A stretch of DNA of 64,000 nucleotides from Lysinibacillus sp. PLM2 (GTDB taxonomy: Bacteria > Bacillota > Bacilli > Bacillales_A > Planococcaceae): contig AP025689.1 of assembly GCA_023168345.1 (NCBI GenBank), forward strand, positions 2,988,001 through 3,052,000, written 5' to 3'. The notes below the pieces were generated by a model that was given only the letters and a program-made list of their open reading frames with translations, was not told where the DNA came from and did not search any database. This document shows, piece by piece, positions 44,622 through 53,001 of this stretch. Positions within the stretch are counted from its first letter, which is position 1. Each line of letters opens with the position of its first letter. Both the position numbers and the translations under genes were made by a program.

Positions 44622-46204
44622 AGTATCACCTCATTTAATTTGGTTACTTTTGGTATTGATACAGTAAAGATTGTTTGTTGTTCCTGATTTAACTCAATGA
44701 CGCCGTTGTATTTTTCAACAATTTTTTTTACATTGTATAGTCCGAAACCGTGGTGCTTTTCTTGTTTTGACGAAGTACCCTTTTCAAAAATATCTTGGAT
44801 GTTGTCAAAGCTAATGCCTGGACCATCATCGGAAATTTCGAAAATAATATCATTACCTAGGTCGCTTGCAAAAAACGTAACCCCTCCCCCAAATGGGTTA
44901 ACGGCTTCAATAGCATTGTCGATCAGATTGCTTAATAAGATGATTAAATCGTTTTGATCAATATTCTCAATTGTAGAATCTATAAAACTATTTTCATCGA
45001 TGTAAAATTTAATTTTCATTTCAGATGCTTTTGCTAGCTTACCTACAAGGATTGCTTGAATATTTTTGTCTTGAATTTGGTTAAATAATATTTCATTTTG
45101 AATCCCTTGTTTGTTTGACTGTTTTTGGATTAACTTGACCGCTTCATCATACTCTTCTAGCTGTAATAAGCCAGAAATCGCATATAACTTATTTGTAAAT
45201 TCATGTGTTTGCGCACGCAGCTCATCAGAATAGATCTTTATTTCGTTATAGGCGGTTAAAATGTTTCGGTAACCGGTAATATCCATCATCGTCAATACTG
45301 TTCCGAGCGTTTCGTTTTTCTCAACGATTGGTGTAATGCTTAATAAAATATATTTCTTATTTAAAATACGTTCCTCATTGAAACGATAAAAAATTTTATC
45401 TTGACGAAGTTCTTGTATAAATTCGTCTATAAGTTCTTCAACAGATCGAGAGCTATCGTTTGTTTCAAAAATACTATAGGCCGCTACATTAATAAGTGTC
45501 ACTTTAAAATCATTATTTAACGAGATGATTCCTTCGTTGACAGATTGCAGGACAGAGTTGCGAGCCATATATAAGTTCGTAATTTCTTCTGGCTCTAAAC
45601 CAAGCGTTTTTCTGCGGATATGCTTGGCAAAAAAATACGAAAGAATAAAACCGAGCACTAAAACACCGATGATAAACCAAATGAAAGGATTCAATTCACT
45701 TAAAAAAGAGTAAATTACATTAATTTTGTCGAACCCAATCGTTACTACACCAACGACTTCTTTCGTTTCTGAAATAATCGGTGCTTTTGCTAAAATCATT
45801 TCTTTATTATCAATGATTTCATTGACTATATAGTTACCGCCAAAAACGAGTGCCATGTAATTGTTTTTGTTTAAAAAAGGATCGGTTTCATTGAAATTAA
45901 CTTCTTCATACACTTCAATTTGCAAGCCATCTCGGTATTCAAGAAGGATAAGGTCTGCATCCAATTTATCTTTAATGCGTAACACATTTGCTGATTTATC
46001 CCATTTGAAGTTTTTAGATTCTGAGTCCAAATGTGAAATTAATCCAAGGGCATAAGCAGATTGTAATGCGATACTTTCTGTCTCATCAAACGTCGAATCT
46101 ACTTCAAACTTTATGAAAAAGATGGCAAAAATAATTGTTATTAATAAAATAAGTAGCGTTGTTATAAATATCATTTGATTTTGTAGAGACCAATTTTTCA
46201 ACAT
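44618..46204 (-). CDS. CitA/DcuS-family sensor histidine kinase
   Basis: A 528-residue membrane kinase starting at ATG 46204 (AGGTGA 5 nt upstream). A first span at about residues 10-30 and a second at about 170-195 bracket an extracytoplasmic PAS/Cache-like sensor domain. A cytoplasmic PAS follows (ARNSVLQSVNEGIISLNNDF). The phospho-acceptor His is in RAQTHEFTNKLYAISGLLQL, the Spo0B-like arrangement of the CitA family. The ATPase domain has NLIDNAIEAVN, DDGPGI and KHHGFGLYNVKKIVEKYNG. CitA-family sensors bind di- or tricarboxylates outside the cell. It is divergent from the AbrB-type gene and adjoins Tct genes on both sides. Confidence 0.92.
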   Translation of the reverse strand: MLKNWSLQNQMIFITTLLILLITIIFAIFFIKFEVDSTFDETESIALQSAYALGLISHLDSESKNFKWDKSANVLRIKDKLDADLILLEYRDGLQIEVYEEVNFNETDPFLNKNNYMALVFGGNYIVNEIIDNKEMILAKAPIISETKEVVGVVTIGFDKINVIYSFLSELNPFIWFIIGVLVLGFILSYFFAKHIRRKTLGLEPEEITNLYMARNSVLQSVNEGIISLNNDFKVTLINVAAYSIFETNDSSRSVEELIDEFIQELRQDKIFYRFNEERILNKKYILLSITPIVEKNETLGTVLTMMDITGYRNILTAYNEIKIYSDELRAQTHEFTNKLYAISGLLQLEEYDEAVKLIQKQSNKQGIQNEILFNQIQDKNIQAILVGKLAKASEMKIKFYIDENSFIDSTIENIDQNDLIILLSNLIDNAIEAVNPFGGGVTFFASDLGNDIIFEISDDGPGISFDNIQDIFEKGTSSKQEKHHGFGLYNVKKIVEKYNGVIELNQEQQTIFTVSIPKVTKLNEVIL

Positions 46205-46308
46205 TTTACTCACCTAATCAATTGTTGTATTTCTGACAACTATACGCCCTTCTTTGTAATATTTTTATATTATCTTATTAAATCCAATATTTTCAAGGGG
46301 TGAATTTT

Positions 46309-47340
46309 TTGAAAATTAAAATTTTTGGTATGTTTGTAGCTGCCATTCTCTTTTCCTATTTACTAGAATTAATAAATTTCCCTGCTAACTGGCTTCTCGG
46401 TTCATTAATTGTTGGGATGGTTTACTCTTTAACATTTGGGAATTTCAATATTAATCGCAATGTTTTTAAAGGTGGACTCGTTTTATTAGGTAGTAGTTTT
46501 GGCGTTAGCTTAACGTTATCGTTCTTTTCCATGTTGGCTGGCTATACATTCCCGGTGATTGTTATGATGATTTTGATTTTAGGGGCGTTTATCCTTGTCA
46601 CATATTTAATGTATAGGTTTAGTGACTTAGATTTACCGACAGCTATCTTTTGCTGTATTCCAGGCGGTGCTTCTGAGGTAATTGGGAGTAGTAAGGATGC
46701 TGGTGCTGATGAGAGCACGGTTGCAGCATACCATTCAATGCGCATTATCATGTTCGTCTTATTAATCCCAATTATTTTAGGGGTGAATATTCCAACGCCA
46801 CCTCCTACTGATTTTCTATTAGCATTTCAATCTATTCAGTGGCAATCTATTTTCTTTATTATTTTAATTTTAGCAATGAGTTTCTTTCTAGATAAAATAT
46901 CCCCTATTCCTTTAGGGATTTTATTTATTGCTATGATCGTAAGTTTTGCGATCAATATTACTTTTGATTTACAAATGGAATTTCAGCTTTTACCAATTAT
47001 TGGACAAATTATTTTAGGAACATTAGTAGGTCAAAAGTTAACAAAAGTAGCGTTAAAAAAAATCAAATCAGCAGGACCGATTATCGTCATTTGTTTACTA
47101 TTATTTTTAGCTATTAGCTTTTTCATCGCCTTTATATTTTCAAAGATGTCTGGATTAAGCTACTCGGTAAGTCTTCTAGCAACTGTTCCTGCAGGTGCCG
47201 CCGAAATGTCATCTACAGCATTTGCGTTAAACCTTGACCCAACGACAATCGTTGCGATTCATACAGTACGAGTGATTACGATTTTCTTACTATTACCTTT
47301 CATCCGGATGTTTGCCTTGAAGCATGTTATTGAAAAATAA
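46309..47340 (+). CDS. AbrB-type membrane protein (AbrB duplication family)
   Basis: A 343-residue protein with about ten hydrophobic spans in two repeated halves. Paired motifs are FPANWLLGSLIVGM, AIFCCIPGGASEVIGSSKDA and the later LLATVPAGAAEMSSTAFALN, typical of the family named AbrB/ammonia monooxygenase in databases. That name is misleading, as these are membrane proteins with no DNA-binding domain. TTG 46309 is preferred (AAGGGGTG 6 nt upstream; the GTG at 46300 lies within that site). Family members often neighbour Tct or TRAP transporters; a transport or export role for a carboxylate is inference. Confidence 0.82.
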   Translation: MKIKIFGMFVAAILFSYLLELINFPANWLLGSLIVGMVYSLTFGNFNINRNVFKGGLVLLGSSFGVSLTLSFFSMLAGYTFPVIVMMILILGAFILVTYLMYRFSDLDLPTAIFCCIPGGASEVIGSSKDAGADESTVAAYHSMRIIMFVLLIPIILGVNIPTPPPTDFLLAFQSIQWQSIFFIILILAMSFFLDKISPIPLGILFIAMIVSFAINITFDLQMEFQLLPIIGQIILGTLVGQKLTKVALKKIKSAGPIIVICLLLFLAISFFIAFIFSKMSGLSYSVSLLATVPAGAAEMSSTAFALNLDPTTIVAIHTVRVITIFLLLPFIRMFALKHVIEK

Positions 47341-47379
47341 TTTCTTTCGTGAACAATATGATTTTAATTTTTTTAATTA

Positions 47380-47393
47380 AGAAAACGGTTACA
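47380..47393. promoter_or_regulatory. Probable cre site upstream of tctC
   Basis: AGAAAACGGTTACA differs from the full cre consensus only in the first base and repeats 13 bases of the site upstream of tctB (41865-41878). It lies 73 bp before tctC, in a 125-bp gap, pointing to a separate tctC promoter. Confidence 0.6.
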
Positions 47394-47465
47394 TTTCTAA
47401 TTACATCAATTATTCTAGCATTAAGAATATAGATTATATTCGAAAACAATTAGGGGGTATTAATT

Positions 47466-48440
47466 ATGAAAAAACGTTTGTTATTTTTCATAGCTGCGTT
47501 AACTTTAATTCTTGCAGCATGTGGTGGGGGGACTTCTAGTGGAAGCTTCCCATCAAAAAACATTGAACTTGTAGCTCCGGCAACTCCTGGTGGGGGATGG
47601 GACATGACGGCTCGTACAATTCAAAAAGCATTACAAGAAAATAATATTGTTGACCAAAATGTAACCGTTACAAATAAACCAGGCGGTAACGGAGAGGTAG
47701 GCTGGCAATACTTATCGTCAAAGGATGCACATACTTTGGCAATTAACTCTAGTCTACTTATTACAAACGAACTTTTAGGGCAAAGTGATTTAACATATGA
47801 GGATTTCACACCTTTAGCAATTTTATCAACTGAATGGATTTCAGTTGCCGTTAAATTTGACTCTGAATTCCAAGACGCTGTGGAAGTAATGGAACAATTA
47901 AAAGCTGATCCAACTTCTTTAAACATTGCAGTTGCTCCTGGTTTAGGAAACAATGACCACTTAGCATTCGTTCAAGCTGCAAAAGAATTTGGTGTGGATG
48001 TAACTAAATTAAACTTCATGGTTTATGAATCTGGTGGAGACGTAGTGACTGCTCTTCTTGGTGGTCACGTAGATGTTGCAACAATGGCTGTTTCCGAATC
48101 AAAGGAACAACATTTAGCGAAAACATTACGCATTCTTGCTGTAACAGCTGATCAAAAACTTGAAGGCTTAGAGGAAGTTCCTACTTGGACAGACCTAGGG
48201 GTAGAAATGGTATTCCCACATTGGCGCGGCGTAATAGGTCCTGCCAATATGACAGAAGAAGAAATTGCTTCTTGGGATGCTTCTTTAAAAGCAGTAGTTG
48301 AATCAGATACTTGGAAAGAAGTGATTGCGAATAATGGTTGGACTTCCTTCTACAAAAACAGTACTGAAGCAAAAGAATTCTTAGCTGAACAAAGGGAAAT
48401 GTATTCTGAGTTATTAACTGAATCAGGTTTAATAGATTAA
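47466..48440 (+). CDS. tctC: Tripartite tricarboxylate transporter substrate-binding lipoprotein TctC
   Basis: A 324-residue binding protein of the Bug/TctC family. A signal peptide with lipobox LILAAC is followed by a Gly/Ser linker and FPSKNIELVAPATPGGGWDM, the canonical first beta-strand motif. VTNKPGGNGEVGWQYLSS, GLGNNDHLAF, GGHVDVATMAVSE and WRGVIGPANMTEEEI are also typical. GGGGG lies 8 nt before ATG 47466. It captures the substrate and hands it to TctAB. The ligand is probably a tricarboxylate given the downstream genes. Confidence 0.93.
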   Translation: MKKRLLFFIAALTLILAACGGGTSSGSFPSKNIELVAPATPGGGWDMTARTIQKALQENNIVDQNVTVTNKPGGNGEVGWQYLSSKDAHTLAINSSLLITNELLGQSDLTYEDFTPLAILSTEWISVAVKFDSEFQDAVEVMEQLKADPTSLNIAVAPGLGNNDHLAFVQAAKEFGVDVTKLNFMVYESGGDVVTALLGGHVDVATMAVSESKEQHLAKTLRILAVTADQKLEGLEEVPTWTDLGVEMVFPHWRGVIGPANMTEEEIASWDASLKAVVESDTWKEVIANNGWTSFYKNSTEAKEFLAEQREMYSELLTESGLID

Positions 48441-48466
48441 TAGTCACAAATTAATAAGATCACCTT

Positions 48467-48500
48467 TCTCCTTTTTTATCACTATGATGGAAAAGGAGAT
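48467..48500 (+). terminator. Hairpin between tctC and prpB
   Basis: TCTCCTTTT and AAAAGGAGA pair around a loop of about 15 nt and are followed by TTTTA. It could be a partial terminator that lowers prpB expression relative to tctC. Confidence 0.5.
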
Positions 48501-48521
48501 TTTAAAAGGAGGAAATACATT

Positions 48522-49460
48522 ATGACGTGGTTAGTTGAAAAACAACATTCACAAGAAGAATTAGCAGAAGTTTTTTTAAACTTAGCAAAATCAAAGTCGA
48601 TTACAAAAATTGCTGGAGCACATGATGGAATGGCTGGATTAATCGCACGCGATACAGGGTTTGAGGCATTGTATTTATCGGGTGCAGCATTAACTGCAAG
48701 TAAGGGCTTACCCGACTTAGGAATCGTTACATTAGATGAAGTTGCAAGTCGTGCCCAAGAAATTATTCGGGCGACCAACTTGCCTTTACTAGTCGATATC
48801 GATACAGGTTTTGGAGGTATTTTAAATGTTGCACGCACAGCTCGCGAACTATATGAGAAACGAGTGGCAGCCGTTCAAATCGAAGATCAAGACTTGCCAA
48901 AGAAATGCGGCCATCTGAACGGAAAGTCTTTAATTTCAACTGAGGAAATGGTGCAAAAAATTAAAGCGATTAAAGAAATCGCCCCTACTCTAGTAGTTGT
49001 CGCTAGAACAGATGCATTAGCTGTTGAAGGTGAAGAGGCAGCACTAAGTCGATTACAAAGTTACGTTGAAGCGGGAGCTGATATTTTATTCCCCGAGGCA
49101 TTAACTTCTGAGAAGCAGTTCCGAAGTTTTGCAGCTACGTTAAATACCCCACTCCTTGCAAATATGACGGAATTCGGAAAAACTCCTTATTACACAGATC
49201 AGCAGTTTGAGGATTTTGGTTATTCCCTTGTCATTTACCCTGTGTCTTCGCTACGTGTAGCAGCAAAAGCGTATGAATTGTTATACAAAGAAATTTTAGA
49301 AAAAGGAACACAATATGGCGTACTAGAGCAGATGCAGACGCGTGCAGAGCTATACGACACAATTAAACTAGAAAGCTATGAAAATCTGGATAGTAAAATT
49401 GCCAAAACGATTTTACCTGTTTGTATTTCGCAAGTGAAAATTGAGCCATTTATTAATTAA
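48522..49460 (+). CDS. prpB: Methylisocitrate lyase (PrpB/MmgF family)
   Basis: A 312-residue member of the isocitrate lyase superfamily. GAHDGMAGLIARDTGFEALY, YLSGAALTASKGLPDLG, LLVDIDTGFGGILNVARTA (metal-binding Asp residues), QIEDQDLPKKCGHLNGKSL (the catalytic K-x-C-G-H) and VVARTDALAVEG match the Bacillus MmgF type closely. It splits 2-methylisocitrate into pyruvate and succinate. AAAGGAGG lies 9 nt before ATG 48522. The IS21 element begins directly at its stop codon and separates it from prpF and acnD, which belong to the same route. A 2,3-dimethylmalate lyase or oxaloacetate hydrolase activity is a weaker alternative. Confidence 0.92.
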   Translation: MTWLVEKQHSQEELAEVFLNLAKSKSITKIAGAHDGMAGLIARDTGFEALYLSGAALTASKGLPDLGIVTLDEVASRAQEIIRATNLPLLVDIDTGFGGILNVARTARELYEKRVAAVQIEDQDLPKKCGHLNGKSLISTEEMVQKIKAIKEIAPTLVVVARTDALAVEGEEAALSRLQSYVEAGADILFPEALTSEKQFRSFAATLNTPLLANMTEFGKTPYYTDQQFEDFGYSLVIYPVSSLRVAAKAYELLYKEILEKGTQYGVLEQMQTRAELYDTIKLESYENLDSKIAKTILPVCISQVKIEPFIN

Positions 49461-49472
49461 AAACTGAGCCAC

Positions 49473-50225
49473 TTAAAGCTGACTATTTTCTAGCCATTCT
49501 TTTGTATCTAATATTCGATAAGATGGGCCGACCATGTCAACCATATAGGCTCTATGTGTTAGTCGATCTGTTAAAGCTGCTGTTAAAACTGGATCATGAA
49601 ATATTTCTTCCCATCGATCAAATGATAAATTACTCGTAACGATGGTGGATGCTCGTCCTGCCCGAAGGGAAAGATGAGTAAATAATAACTCGGCTCCTTC
49701 TTTATCAAAGGAGATATAACCTAATTCATCAATGATTACTAAATCATATTTTTCAAACTTCAGTTCAAATGAACGTAACGTTCTTTCAGAACGGCTCTCT
49801 TTTAATTGGTTTACTAGAGATGATACCGTTGTGAAAAATACTTTATATCCTGACAAACAAGCTTCAATTCCTAAACCTATTGCTATATGGGTTTTACCTG
49901 TTCCAGGTGAGCCAATTAATAGGACATTTTGTTTTTCTTGAATGAAATCTAATTTCTTTAATTGTGGGAGGCGAGAGGCCGCATTTTGCGGTAATCTCTC
50001 AGTCTCTAATTCAGTTAATAGTTTCTTTTCAGGGAAATTTGCTGAACGAATCCGATTCGCTTTTGCTCGTACTTCTCGATCTTGCATCTCTTGTACCAGT
50101 GCATGATATAAAAAATCCTCTGCTGTCTGATGTTGTTTCCACATATCATCTTCTTGAATAAATGCCCGAATACTTGGTAATCGAAGTTCTTTACACATTT
50201 CAATCATTTCTTGTCTCTTATCCAT
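49473..50225 (-). CDS. istB: IS21 transposition helper ATPase IstB
   Basis: A 250-residue AAA+/DnaA-like ATPase. Walker A is LIGSPGTGKTHIAIGLG (about residue 103), Walker B is YDLVIIDELGYISFDKEGAEL, and the sensor region is STIVTSNLSFDRWEEIFHD with ALTDRLTHRAYM. It assembles on DNA and stimulates the IstA transposase. Its ATG overlaps the istA stop by 1 bp, as usual for the pair. Intact and of standard length (about 250). Confidence 0.95.
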   Translation of the reverse strand: MDKRQEMIEMCKELRLPSIRAFIQEDDMWKQHQTAEDFLYHALVQEMQDREVRAKANRIRSANFPEKKLLTELETERLPQNAASRLPQLKKLDFIQEKQNVLLIGSPGTGKTHIAIGLGIEACLSGYKVFFTTVSSLVNQLKESRSERTLRSFELKFEKYDLVIIDELGYISFDKEGAELLFTHLSLRAGRASTIVTSNLSFDRWEEIFHDPVLTAALTDRLTHRAYMVDMVGPSYRILDTKEWLENSQL

Positions 50226-51841
50226 TAATGAAGCACCCCTGTCTTTTTCGTTTCAAATAATGCTGTAATGGCTGAAAGATTTTCGAGAGATTGGGTGGTG
50301 ACCTCATTTTTGGAATGTACAGTTTTATGAACGTGTTCGCCTTGACTAGCTAAGAAAATAATCTTATCTGTTGATATTTGAACCATAGGGTTCTTCTTAA
50401 GTTGTTCAATCGCTGCTAAGACTTTTTCTAGATTGTTATGTTCTTTTAAATAAATAAGTAACTCTAGAAAATCTCGCTCATTTCCAATATAATAATCTTT
50501 GTATAAATTTTTTATTTTTGTTGGTGCTTGACTCAAACATTCACTTTGAGCCAATGCACCTTTTTTCTTTTCAAATGTACGTAAGTAATGATAAATATCC
50601 ATAATCCATTGATGGATCTGCCAACTTCGTTTATGTGTCGCGATACAGGCATTTTCACTAAAAATAAGAATTTTTTCCGCACTCGCTTTTACTTTCACCC
50701 ATTCTCCAACATGTCCTTCAGGAACAGAATAACGATTTTGTCTATAAGTAATCGTACTATATTTGTCCACTCTAAATTCAAACAACTCAGAGGCATCAAA
50801 TGGAATAATATTTGCGCTTACTTGCCTAGCTGTACGTTCTTCTTGCATTAATTCATGATGCGTTTGTCTTTTCTTATAATGCTTACGAGAGTTTAATTTC
50901 ATGATGATTTCTGTTAGATAAGCCTGAGCTTCTTCTAAGCTTGCAAACGTATCTCGATGGGCAAATGCCTTACGACGGATGTATTCTACACTCCGCTCCA
51001 CATGCCCCTTCTGATTTCCTTTTCTTGGTTCACATAGTCGTATTTTAAAATGATAATGCATCGATAGATTTTTCATACCATCAGTAATCTCTCGTTCAGT
51101 CCCAATAAAGTTCTTTACGACTGTCCGCATATTATCGTACGTAAAAACCTCTGGTACAAAGCCTAAATAGTTAATACATTTCACATGAGCATCTTGAACA
51201 CACACCATTGTTTCAGATTCATATAAATATGCAATTCTATCATTACTATATGGTAGGGTAAAGACTGCCATTGAAAGAGACCGTAGGGATTGGTCTATAA
51301 CTAATTTTACTTCTCCCCAGTCAAATTCAATCTCATGACCAGCAGTTGCCTTTTGACGAATAAAGACTTCTTTTTGACGTTTCTCCTCACTATTCACAAA
51401 GTTTCTAACAGTGGTATAACTAATTTCAAAACCTTCATCTAATAATTTTTCATGAATATCAATCATTTTCAGTTGTTGCTTATGCATTTGATGTTGCCGT
51501 TTATATTCATTATCTTTTAACATTTTCCGAATGCGTTTCATCACTGTAGGTGTTAAAGCTCGTTTATTTCCTTTGCGTTTTTTATACGACGGAGGCGTTA
51601 CATAATTATCTGTAATAGGTAATTCACGAATATCTTTTCTTCTTTTTTCAAGATCCTCTTGTATATACTTTTTTACAGTATTACGAGAAATTCCAAGCTC
51701 CTTCGCAATTTGACGTTGACTCTTACTTTCTTGATGAAAGGCAAGTAGCACTTTTGTTTCTTCTCCAATGAAATCACCTCTATACGCTCCTAACTCTATG
51801 AAGTTAGGATTATTTTCATATAAAAGTGGCTCACTTTTCAA
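50225..51841 (-). CDS. istA: IS21-family transposase IstA
   Basis: A 538-residue transposase. The N-terminal helix-turn-helix (HQESKSQRQIAKELGISRNT) is followed by the DDE integrase core with EFDWGEVKLVIDQSLRSL (first Asp), VPEVFTYDNMRTVVKNF (second Asp) and EPRKGNQKGHVERSVEYIRR (Glu), and a C-terminal Mu-type beta region (YRQNRYSVPEGHVGEWVKVK). All three catalytic residues are intact. The frame starts 21 bp inside the right end of the element. Only distantly similar to the IstA at 57793. Confidence 0.94.
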   Translation of the reverse strand: MKSEPLLYENNPNFIELGAYRGDFIGEETKVLLAFHQESKSQRQIAKELGISRNTVKKYIQEDLEKRRKDIRELPITDNYVTPPSYKKRKGNKRALTPTVMKRIRKMLKDNEYKRQHQMHKQQLKMIDIHEKLLDEGFEISYTTVRNFVNSEEKRQKEVFIRQKATAGHEIEFDWGEVKLVIDQSLRSLSMAVFTLPYSNDRIAYLYESETMVCVQDAHVKCINYLGFVPEVFTYDNMRTVVKNFIGTEREITDGMKNLSMHYHFKIRLCEPRKGNQKGHVERSVEYIRRKAFAHRDTFASLEEAQAYLTEIIMKLNSRKHYKKRQTHHELMQEERTARQVSANIIPFDASELFEFRVDKYSTITYRQNRYSVPEGHVGEWVKVKASAEKILIFSENACIATHKRSWQIHQWIMDIYHYLRTFEKKKGALAQSECLSQAPTKIKNLYKDYYIGNERDFLELLIYLKEHNNLEKVLAAIEQLKKNPMVQISTDKIIFLASQGEHVHKTVHSKNEVTTQSLENLSAITALFETKKTGVLH

Positions 51842-51906
51842 CTGCGATGGTGGCTCAGTTTTAGCTTATCAAATACACCTGTTATTTCTGAAAAGGAGTG
51901 AGACCG

Positions 51907-53001
51907 ATGAATCAAACTTCTATTCCATGCAAAATTTACCGTGGTGGCACAAGTCGAGGCATTTTCTTTAAAGAGACGGATTTATCCTTCTATACGACAG
52001 AGCAAATCGAGGAAATCGTAAAATTTACGATTGATGCCCAAAATCCATCTCAAGTCGATGGATTAGGTGGCGCTTCATCACATACGAGTAAAGTCATTGT
52101 CGTGCATGACGATGTACCAGAAAATCATCATATTAGTTACACTTTTTATCAAGTTGGTATTGGCACGAATATTGTTAATACGAATGGAACATGTGGAAAC
52201 TTAATGGCAAGCGTCGGTCTATATGCAGCAGAGGAAGGTTACGTACAAAAAGAGACAAAGACAACAGTAAAAGCTTTTAATAAAAATATAAATAAAACAA
52301 TTGAAATCGAAATTGATTACTCTGATGTAGATTATAAAATCTCAGGCATTCATTTCCCTACTGAAAAATTAACGCTAAGTATTATGGACCCTGGAGGTAG
52401 TGTTACTGGAAAAACACTTCCTTTAGGTAACACGACTTCAATTGAAGTAAATGGTGAAACAGTAGAAATATCATTCATAGATATAATCAACCCTTTTGTA
52501 TTTCTTGAAGCAAATACATCAACTAACTCTCTGGAATATTTAGATACGATTCGAACGATGCTTTCTGTGGAAGCCGGTATTGCCTCTTCCATCAGTGAAG
52601 CCGATTCAATTTTGTCTATTCCAAAAATCGCTATCGTTGAAAACCCAAAAGATTATATTTCAAGTAAAGGTACAAAAATTAGCGCCAATGAATATGATAT
52701 TTACTCAACGATGGTATCAATGAATAACTTCCATAAAAGTTATGCAGGAAGTGGTTTATATAATCTAGCTGCTGCAATTTTACTTGAAGGCACAATACCA
52801 AATCAAATCGTATCTCCAAACTTAGATAAAGAACAACATACCATTAAAATAGGACATCCTGCTGGTATTTCATCTGTCAATGTTCAACTAAATACTCAGA
52901 CTGGGGAAATTCAATCCGTTGGTCTTGATAGAAATGCTCGTAAAATTATGGACGGAGAGATTTTCATTCCAAATTCAATTTTGGAGGATCTATCCAAATG
53001 A
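51907..53001 (+). CDS. prpF: PrpF-family 2-methylaconitate isomerase (AcnD accessory protein)
   Basis: A 364-residue protein of the PrpF/DAP-epimerase-like fold. IPCKIYRGGTSRGIFFKETD at the start, GLGGASSHTSKVIVV, YTFYQVGIGTNIVNTNGTCG (with the family Cys) and SIMDPGGSVTGKTLPLGNTT are typical. PrpF isomerises 2-methyl-trans-aconitate to the cis form, or trans-aconitate to cis-aconitate in related enzymes, making the AcnD product usable. ATG 51907 is chosen (AAAAGGAG 8 nt upstream); a GTG at 51898 overlaps that site. Its stop overlaps the acnD start (ATGA). The IS21 element lies just upstream, so a promoter from the element or a new one is needed. Confidence 0.93.
   Translation: MNQTSIPCKIYRGGTSRGIFFKETDLSFYTTEQIEEIVKFTIDAQNPSQVDGLGGASSHTSKVIVVHDDVPENHHISYTFYQVGIGTNIVNTNGTCGNLMASVGLYAAEEGYVQKETKTTVKAFNKNINKTIEIEIDYSDVDYKISGIHFPTEKLTLSIMDPGGSVTGKTLPLGNTTSIEVNGETVEISFIDIINPFVFLEANTSTNSLEYLDTIRTMLSVEAGIASSISEADSILSIPKIAIVENPKDYISSKGTKISANEYDIYSTMVSMNNFHKSYAGSGLYNLAAAILLEGTIPNQIVSPNLDKEQHTIKIGHPAGISSVNVQLNTQTGEIQSVGLDRNARKIMDGEIFIPNSILEDLSK

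Larger units (their letters stand above)
49461..51862. mobile_element. IS21-family insertion sequence inside the tricarboxylate cluster
   Basis: The element carries istA and istB on the reverse strand. Its ends show inverted repeats: AAAACTGAGCCAC at about 49460-49472 and its complement GTGGCTCAGTTTT at 51850-51862. A further internal GTGGCTCA copy near 51826 fits the multiple terminal repeats of IS21 elements. The left end abuts the prpB stop codon. I could not identify a target duplication, so the boundaries are accurate only to a few bases. Both genes are intact, so it may be active. It differs from the IS21 element at 57645. Confidence 0.85.

Noticed and set aside
49450-51875. Target duplication of the first IS21 element
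   Set aside because: The flanks (left ...TTAATTA, right AGCTTATC...) show no convincing direct repeat, so none is claimed.
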